A DNA stretch of 60,008 bases from Planctomycetota bacterium (GTDB taxonomy: Bacteria; Planctomycetota; Planctomycetia; Planctomycetales; Planctomycetaceae), in the NCBI GenBank assembly GCA_030836185.1, contig JAURQH010000026.1:1-60008 (forward strand), written 5' to 3'. How positions within the stretch are numbered: position 1 is the first letter of the stretch; the number at the start of each line of letters is the position of its first letter. The translations under genes and the position numbers were made by a program. The notes beneath the pieces were generated by a model. The model worked only from the letters and a program-made list of their open reading frames with translations, had not been told where the DNA came from and did not search any database. Of this stretch, positions 54,764 to 60,008 are shown in pieces.

Positions 54764-55636
54764 TTGAACCGGACACAACAATACCTTGCTCATTCAACGG
54801 GACCAGTTGAATATTTGATTGCCGGTGAAGGGGAGCCTGTGTTGTGTGTCCATGGAACCGGTGTCTCGAACGAAGTTGTTGTGCAGATCGAAGGCCGTTT
54901 GCTGAATGAAGGTTTTCAACTCATTGTGCCACATCGTCCCGGCTATTACGGCACACCGCTACGAAATCGAAAGACTCCCCAAGCAGCCGCTGAACTCTAT
55001 GCGGCGTTGCTCGATCATCTTGGCCACGAAAAAGTGAATGCCGTGGGAACTTCGGGAGGCGGCCCCTCTTCGATCTGTTTCGCTCAAATGTTTCCCGAGA
55101 AGGTCAAACGATTGGTGCTTCAGTGTCCGGTCGCACATCACTGGAGCGATCCCGAGTGGATGCCGGCACCGGATCGCTGGTCTTTTCCGTACATCAAACG
55201 AAGTTGGTTACGTCAAATGATGTTTCCTCTGTACCGTTATCTGGCACGTAAGAATGGAGGGAATCGCGAACGCTGGTTACCCAGAATTGCCGGCGAACGA
55301 CTCTCAGAAGCGCAAGACGATCTCGAAACGCTCTCGCTGGCAAAAATTTTGATGGCGGCCAGTCTCGATGCATTACAACATCCCGCGGGGATGCAGAACG
55401 ATATCGATTTGTTCTGTCGCAATGCCTGGGCAGAACCGGAAAAAATTGAGTCCCCCCTTTTACTGTTACACGATCCGGGTGACACATTTGTCCCATTTTG
55501 CCACTCCCGTTGGCTCCATCAAAAATGCCCTGATGCTGAGTTGATCGAGTTGCACTGTGCCGGGCATCTTCTCTGGTCGGGCCCAGAAGTTCAAAAATTT
55601 GGCGATCTTCGTCGGGATTTTCTGCAGAGCGACTGA
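54764..55636 (+). CDS. Alpha/beta hydrolase
   Basis: A 290-residue cytoplasmic alpha/beta hydrolase. It has an oxyanion-region CVHGTGVS, nucleophile elbow GTSGGGPSS, Asp in LLHDPGDTFVPF and His in CAGHLLWSG. A four-helix cap lies between about residues 130 and 225. The start is taken as TTG 54764, preceded by AAGGTGG at 5-6 bp; six more codons are open upstream. The substrate is unknown (esterase, lactonase or haloperoxidase-like are possible). Confidence 0.82.
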   Translation: MNRTQQYLAHSTGPVEYLIAGEGEPVLCVHGTGVSNEVVVQIEGRLLNEGFQLIVPHRPGYYGTPLRNRKTPQAAAELYAALLDHLGHEKVNAVGTSGGGPSSICFAQMFPEKVKRLVLQCPVAHHWSDPEWMPAPDRWSFPYIKRSWLRQMMFPLYRYLARKNGGNRERWLPRIAGERLSEAQDDLETLSLAKILMAASLDALQHPAGMQNDIDLFCRNAWAEPEKIESPLLLLHDPGDTFVPFCHSRWLHQKCPDAELIELHCAGHLLWSGPEVQKFGDLRRDFLQSD

Positions 55637-55786
55637 TCAAACACCCGTTGTGAGAGATTCACCCCGTGAAAAAAGGTGTTGCTCAACAAAAGACTCTCAA
55701 CGAGCCTCTAGAGAGTGTCCTTCAGTCACGTTATAATTTCGATGAGTATCATTTGCTTCAATGACTGAGCCGACAAGGATGTGCCA

Positions 55787-56452
55787 ATGTCTCGCGGAAA
55801 ATTCGAGAATGACCTATGTGTTTACTGTGCGGGACCATTGTTCTGTCAGTCCGAGCGCGAAGAGATGATGTCCATCGCCGATTTGCTGGTGGATCATGGT
55901 TATCGTGTTTATCTTCCTCATCGCGATGGCATGGAATTTCGTTTGATTCACGAGATTCTTGTCGAACGAGGCTGGGAACCACCAGAAGCGGCTCAGTTTC
56001 TGCACGCGGCGATCTTTGCCTTGGATGTCTATCAATTGGCTGTGGAATGCGATGGCATGGTCTGGAATTTGAACGGTCGCGTTCCCGACGAAGGTGCTGT
56101 TTCCGAAGCCGCTATGGCTTGGACATTAGGAAAGCCTCTCGTCGCTTACAAAGACGATGTTCGCAGTTTGATTGCCGGTCGAGTGAATCCATTGCTGGTC
56201 GGGATGACAGACTTCCAAACGGTCGACGACATCGAAGAAATCCCTCACGCGCTTTCCCTCGCACGGGCTCGACAACTTCAACCTGCGATGAACCCCGTCA
56301 ATTTCGCAGAACGAATGAAAATTGCTATTACCGAAGGTGGAGAGTTATGGGATGCACTCTGTGATGAACATTCTGGTGACGACAATGAATTTATCACCGA
56401 TGTCGTGGCTCGATTATTCTCACCCGAAAAAACACCAACGCTGCAAGCCTGA
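55787..56452 (+). CDS. Nucleoside 2-deoxyribosyltransferase family protein
   Basis: A 221-residue protein with the PF05014-type signature: CVYCAGPLFCQSEREEM at the N-terminus, the acidic DVYQLAVECDGMVWNLNGRVPDEGAVSEAAMAWTLGKPLVAYKDD around the active-site Asp/Glu, and a helical C-terminus. Family members exchange bases between deoxyribonucleosides, or hydrolyse nucleotides to base and sugar phosphate. The ATG at 55787 is chosen because AAGGA lies 7 bp upstream. The HD-domain gene begins 11 bp after its stop, so the two form an operon in nucleotide metabolism. Confidence 0.82.
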   Translation: MSRGKFENDLCVYCAGPLFCQSEREEMMSIADLLVDHGYRVYLPHRDGMEFRLIHEILVERGWEPPEAAQFLHAAIFALDVYQLAVECDGMVWNLNGRVPDEGAVSEAAMAWTLGKPLVAYKDDVRSLIAGRVNPLLVGMTDFQTVDDIEEIPHALSLARARQLQPAMNPVNFAERMKIAITEGGELWDALCDEHSGDDNEFITDVVARLFSPEKTPTLQA

Positions 56453-56463
56453 TCGAGACTTTG

Positions 56464-57822
56464 ATGACTGATGTATTTCGTGATATTCCCGAACTGGCAG
56501 CGCTCGAACACGCCGAGAGCCTGGTTCGAATTCCGATGGAACAGGACGTCCCTCTGACTTCTCGCGTCAGAGCCTTAATGGATACGCCCGCGTTTCAACG
56601 CTTATCAAGAATTACACAACTCGGTTTGGCCGCCAAAGTTTATCCGGGAGCGACACATACACGCTTCGAACATTCGTTGGGCGTGTATCACAATGCGTTG
56701 CTCTACCTTCAACAATTGATGCAGGATCCACGGTTTACGCAAACAGTCACTATACACGAAGCGGAAGTGCTGATCGCCACGGCTTTACTTCACGACATCG
56801 GACATTGGCCGTTCTGTCACCCAATTGAAGATATGGGGCTGCCAAATCTTCCCGATCATGAAGAATTCGCAGCCGAATATCTTGCAGTCGACGGGATTCT
56901 GGCTGACATCCTGAAAGATCAGTGGAAGATCGAACCTCAAGAAGTTCTCAACCTGCTTTCCGGCATCACGAAAACGCCGGGCCAAAAATTGGTGAAATCA
57001 ATTCTCTCGGGGCCCATCGACATCGATAAGATGGATTACCTGCATCGCGACAGTCTTCATGCAGGTGTTCCCTACGGACGCAATTTTGATCGCAATCGAT
57101 TGATTCGCTCATTGGTTGTCAACGAACAATCGGATGGTTTGGCAATCAGTTCCAAAGGCAGAACGGCGGCCGAACTAATGGTCTTCGCTCGCTACGTCAT
57201 GTTTGGAGAAGTCTACTGGCATCATGCCGTGCGGTCGGCGACCAGTATGTTTACACGGTCTTTCCAAAAAGCTTACAGCAATCTCGACCTGCGATTACTA
57301 TTTCGACTCGATGAACGCGACTTTGTGCAACAGCTTTCCGAACAGATGGAGGATGAGGTAGAGGCTCCAATGTTCAATGGTGTCTTCGGAGAATCTCGCC
57401 AGCTTTATAAACGGGTTGCCGAGTACAGTTATTTTCAATCACCCGATATCTATCAGAAACTCGCGCGAAAATCTTATGATTTTCTCATCCGTTGTGCAGG
57501 TTTTTTGGCCGAACAATTGACTCACGAAACTGGACATAACGTGGAACCTTGGCAGGTCATTATTGACGCACCACCACCGCGTCGCGAAGTCGAATTCAAA
57601 GTGCAAATCTATTTTGTCAAGGAACAACGTTTTCGACCTTTAACAGAAGTTTCACCCGTCGTGGAATCGATGGCACAGACGCAATTTGATGATTCCGTGA
57701 AACGTGTTCGTGTTTTTGTTCATCCAGATATTCGTAGTCTTATTGACCAAAACATAAAGATAAGCCAATGCCTCGAATCGGCTTATCTGCTGACACAGGG
57801 AAACCTTTTTCCGGCAAGTTGA
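56464..57822 (+). CDS. HD-domain phosphohydrolase (COG1078)
   Basis: A 452-residue metal-dependent phosphohydrolase of the dNTPase/SAMHD1-like family. Metal ligands appear in THTRFEHSLG (His) and LLHDIGHWPFCHPIED (HD pair), followed by GPIDIDKMDYLHRDSLHAGVPYG. Relatives cleave triphosphate from dNTPs or act on other nucleotides. Here coupling with a deoxyribosyltransferase suggests deoxynucleotide salvage or control. An N-terminal PLTSRVRALMDTPAFQRLSRITQLG is also typical. ATG at 56464; a TTG lies one codon before. Confidence 0.88.
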   Translation: MTDVFRDIPELAALEHAESLVRIPMEQDVPLTSRVRALMDTPAFQRLSRITQLGLAAKVYPGATHTRFEHSLGVYHNALLYLQQLMQDPRFTQTVTIHEAEVLIATALLHDIGHWPFCHPIEDMGLPNLPDHEEFAAEYLAVDGILADILKDQWKIEPQEVLNLLSGITKTPGQKLVKSILSGPIDIDKMDYLHRDSLHAGVPYGRNFDRNRLIRSLVVNEQSDGLAISSKGRTAAELMVFARYVMFGEVYWHHAVRSATSMFTRSFQKAYSNLDLRLLFRLDERDFVQQLSEQMEDEVEAPMFNGVFGESRQLYKRVAEYSYFQSPDIYQKLARKSYDFLIRCAGFLAEQLTHETGHNVEPWQVIIDAPPPRREVEFKVQIYFVKEQRFRPLTEVSPVVESMAQTQFDDSVKRVRVFVHPDIRSLIDQNIKISQCLESAYLLTQGNLFPAS

Positions 57823-57930
57823 CTGCCCAGCAATTTGAACATTCGATGAAGATCAATCAGTTATCCTTGTTCTCAACCCCCATTCGGGACACCATGGAGT
57901 AAAGCATTCTCCACTTACCTTGAGGCTTGC

Positions 57931-59226
57931 ATGATGAAATCCCTTCCTCAAATGATGTGTCTGTTGATGAGTCTCTCCTTCTTGATCGGATGCGGAGGCG
58001 ATGATCCGGCTGCTCCCACAGGAGGAGCCACATCAACTCCCACAACGACGCAAATTCAACCCAAAGCAGTCGGCATCACACCAACTCCGGCTGGTGGTGG
58101 AAAAACATCCGCTCCCTCGAAAAAAAATACGGCAAAGTCAGCAGAGCCGACGGAAAGCGATTTGCCCCCGGGGGTCTCTCCCGACGATGTTTTTGAACTG
58201 AGCGCGGCAGCGAATACCGTTGACATTGCAGCCACCTCTCGGGAATATTCCACTTTTGTTGTTGTCTCTAAACCGCTACCGGGAACCGATTCCAACACAT
58301 TTGCTAACCCCAATGGCTCCTCATCGAACGGAACCACTCTGCAAACTGTGCAAAGACCAACACGACAGTCAGTCGGAGATGGACGCACTGCAGATGATGC
58401 CGAGCTTCCTGAAGATCTGAAGCCGGTCATTGGTAGTGGCACTCACGAAGAAACAGGTTTATCGATTCGTATGAAGAATGAGAAAGACGACACGGAACTG
58501 ATTTTAATTCCTGCCGGTAATACCATTCGAGGCAGTAACACAGGGCCGGATAACACTCATCCCGAGCATTATGTTTATCTGGATAGTTACTACATCTGCG
58601 AACATGAAGTGACATTGGCTCAATATCAGAAATATCGTGATGTCGCTTCGAAAGTCGCCCGCTCGCGAGCAGTCCCCGTCCCTTTGAATGATGGTCAGGC
58701 TCCCAACATGCCAGCATTAGGGATTCCCCAACAGGAAGCACGTCGATATGCAGAATGGGCGGGAGGAATATTGCCGACCGAAGCACAATGGGAGAAGGCC
58801 GCCCGTGGGCCCTCTGGATATAAGTATCCTTGGGGGAATGGTCGTCCAATTTGGCCAGACCGTCGAAAACCGGAAGACATTAAGCCGGTCAAATCCTATC
58901 GAATCGATGTCAGCATGTATGGAGTTTACGATTTATCGGGAAACGCACGTGAATGGACATTGGATGTTTACACGCCGGACGCCTACCAGGAAGCCGGGGA
59001 AAATGGTCAAATTTTACTCAAAAACCCTACCGGACCTCGTGCACGCTCTGGCTCCTATGAGCGTGTGATCAAGGGAGGAGACGACTGGAAGGCATGGAGT
59101 CGATCTGGGGGGCGAATCTCTGAGGAAATTCCCACGGTCGGCTTCCGATATGTTGTTCCGGTAAAAAAAGTGGAACCGGAGGAGTCTGAGGACGAAAATG
59201 CCCCTCGAAGGTCAACTCGTCCCTAA
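57931..59226 (+). CDS. FGE/SUMF1-domain lipoprotein
   Basis: A 431-residue exported lipoprotein. The lipobox is FLIGC (lipid Cys at residue 22), followed by a long Thr/Pro/Ser-rich linker to about residue 170. A formylglycine-generating-enzyme-like domain spans about 180-415: LILIPAGNTIRGSN, YYICEHEVTLAQYQKYRDVAS, GILPTEAQWEKAARGPSGYKYPWGNGRP, MYGVYDLSGNAREWTLDVY and GGDDWKAWSRSGGR. The two catalytic cysteines of true FGE are not at the usual C-terminal place, so a binding or structural role is more likely than sulfatase activation. GAGG lies 5-8 bp before the ATG pair. Confidence 0.85.
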   Translation: MMKSLPQMMCLLMSLSFLIGCGGDDPAAPTGGATSTPTTTQIQPKAVGITPTPAGGGKTSAPSKKNTAKSAEPTESDLPPGVSPDDVFELSAAANTVDIAATSREYSTFVVVSKPLPGTDSNTFANPNGSSSNGTTLQTVQRPTRQSVGDGRTADDAELPEDLKPVIGSGTHEETGLSIRMKNEKDDTELILIPAGNTIRGSNTGPDNTHPEHYVYLDSYYICEHEVTLAQYQKYRDVASKVARSRAVPVPLNDGQAPNMPALGIPQQEARRYAEWAGGILPTEAQWEKAARGPSGYKYPWGNGRPIWPDRRKPEDIKPVKSYRIDVSMYGVYDLSGNAREWTLDVYTPDAYQEAGENGQILLKNPTGPRARSGSYERVIKGGDDWKAWSRSGGRISEEIPTVGFRYVVPVKKVEPEESEDENAPRRSTRP

Positions 59227-59357
59227 CCGCAAAATTGCTCAATTGATTTCTCTCTGTTCTCTGGAAACCTCGGCAAATCGCTGATATTCTATCCTCCACG
59301 CTGCAAGTCAGGCAGCGACCAGATACGAGACCAAGACAAAGGTTGAGGACAGAAAAC

Positions 59358-59870
59358 ATGTCGAACGCCACAGCCATTGCCGGCGTCAGTCCCCATAAAG
59401 AGAGCGTTATTCTCTCAATTTGGCCCTCCGTCGGTTCCACAGGCATTGGTCGAGGAATCGGCCTGTTATGTGATTGTATTCCCATCAGAATCAATGGGAT
59501 TTCAGTCTCAGCCGCAATCTTTGCACTCCCCTTGGCACCGTTGGCGGCTCTGATCTACCTTCTGTTAAAAGCAGGAGGCAAAAAATACACTTTAACCCGC
59601 AAATCGATCCAATGTTGGAGCTCCATCGGTCAGCAGTTGATCAAGTCAGTCCCATTGTCAGAGATCAGCGAAATTCGACTGGAACAACAAACAGGTCAGG
59701 CATTTTACAAAGCGGCAGATATTGTGTTACTGGGAGCAGATGGAGGAATTCGGATGAGGATACCCGGTGTCACCTCTCCACTCACTTTTCAACAGAATCT
59801 TCAGGAAACACAGCAAGCAATGTCAGAGACAGCAGCGTCTCTTGAAGTCATCAAAAAACGTAACAGTTGA
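59358..59870 (+). CDS. Membrane protein with bacterial PH-like domain
   Basis: A 170-residue protein. A membrane hairpin or single helix (ISVSAAIFALPLAPLAALIYLLLKAGG, about residues 55-80) precedes a PH-like beta domain: KKYTLTRKSIQCWSSIGQQLIKSVPLSEISEIRLEQQ and ADIVLLGADGGIRMRIPGV. bPH2 domains of this type are of unknown function in bacteria. ATG 59358 follows GAGGA by about 8 bp. It lies between the FGE lipoprotein gene and tRNA-Leu on the same strand. Confidence 0.72.
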   Translation: MSNATAIAGVSPHKESVILSIWPSVGSTGIGRGIGLLCDCIPIRINGISVSAAIFALPLAPLAALIYLLLKAGGKKYTLTRKSIQCWSSIGQQLIKSVPLSEISEIRLEQQTGQAFYKAADIVLLGADGGIRMRIPGVTSPLTFQQNLQETQQAMSETAASLEVIKKRNS

Positions 59871-59923
59871 ATCAGATAAGCGATCCTTGACCCGGTGTTC
59901 CGTGTCAAAATAATCGCACCGTT

Positions 59924-60006
59924 GCCGGAGTGGCGGAATGGCAGACGCGCTGGATTCAAAATCCAGTGAGGTAACACTCGTGCGGGTTCGAGTCCCGCCT
60001 CCGGTA
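59924..60006 (+). tRNA. tRNA-Leu (CAA)
   Basis: An 83-nt class II tRNA. The acceptor GCCGGAG pairs with CTCCGGT (first pair a G-T wobble), with discriminator A. The anticodon stem CTGGA/TCCAG encloses TTCAAAA with anticodon CAA. A short variable arm precedes the T arm GCGGGTTCGAGTCCCGC. CCA is not encoded. It reads UUG leucine codons. Confidence 0.96.
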
Positions 60007-60008
60007 CT

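Overview
The window reads as a chromosomal segment of a planctomycete (class Planctomycetia, order Planctomycetales; a Gimesia- or Rubinisphaera-like genome is a guess). Evidence: two DUF1501 proteins, a PSD1 protein (PSCyt1-DUF1549-DUF1553), a large PVC-type heme-binding CxxCH protein, a DUF1559 prepilin-like protein, Ser/Thr kinases fused to FGE or HEAT modules, many Tat- or Sec-exported enzymes, moderate GC and long monocistronic stretches. Two complete tRNA genes are present (Ser-GGA, Leu-CAA).

Layout. 1-8 kb: tail of an IS5-like element, a PAS-GAF-receiver protein, an Nramp-like transporter, a secreted beta-propeller, an arylsulfotransferase-like lipoprotein and MutY. 8-18 kb: exported catabolic proteins (DUF1501, DUF6807, BNR sialidase, a double esterase), a Ser/Thr kinase with HEAT repeats and a COG2509 flavoprotein. 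18-22.5 kb: an ECF sigma factor followed by a zinc finger-kinase-PEGA-FGE protein, then a secreted-protein gene with an in-frame stop. 22.9-27 kb: an aroB/Tsr3-like/esterase operon and ATP sulfurylase. 27-32 kb: NfeD, FloA, a small membrane protein and a GT4 glycosyltransferase on the minus strand, with a second shorter FloA divergent from them. 32-45 kb: KAS III-like thiolase, Mug, heme-binding dehydrogenase-like protein, trypsin-like protease, pirin, DUF1501 and PSD1. 45-60 kb: a Tat-exported fused ethanolamine ammonia-lyase, tRNA-Ser, a cold-shock protein, a frameshifted membrane protein, sialate O-acetylesterase, DUF1559 plus lipoprotein, xylose isomerase, a nucleotide-salvage pair, an FGE lipoprotein, a PH-domain membrane protein and tRNA-Leu.

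Many genes fit a heterotroph degrading sulfated or acylated polysaccharides and phospholipid-derived amines: sialidase, sialate O-acetylesterase, xylan-esterase-like hydrolases, xylose isomerase, an arylsulfotransferase-like protein and ATP sulfurylase. The most unusual items are the single-chain EutB-EutC protein with a twin-arginine leader, short GTAG-headed hairpin repeats of REP type in two sequence families, a candidate structured leader upstream of xylA, the duplicated FloA genes around NfeD, and the ECF/anti-sigma-like kinase unit. No CRISPR array, prophage or classical defence island was seen.
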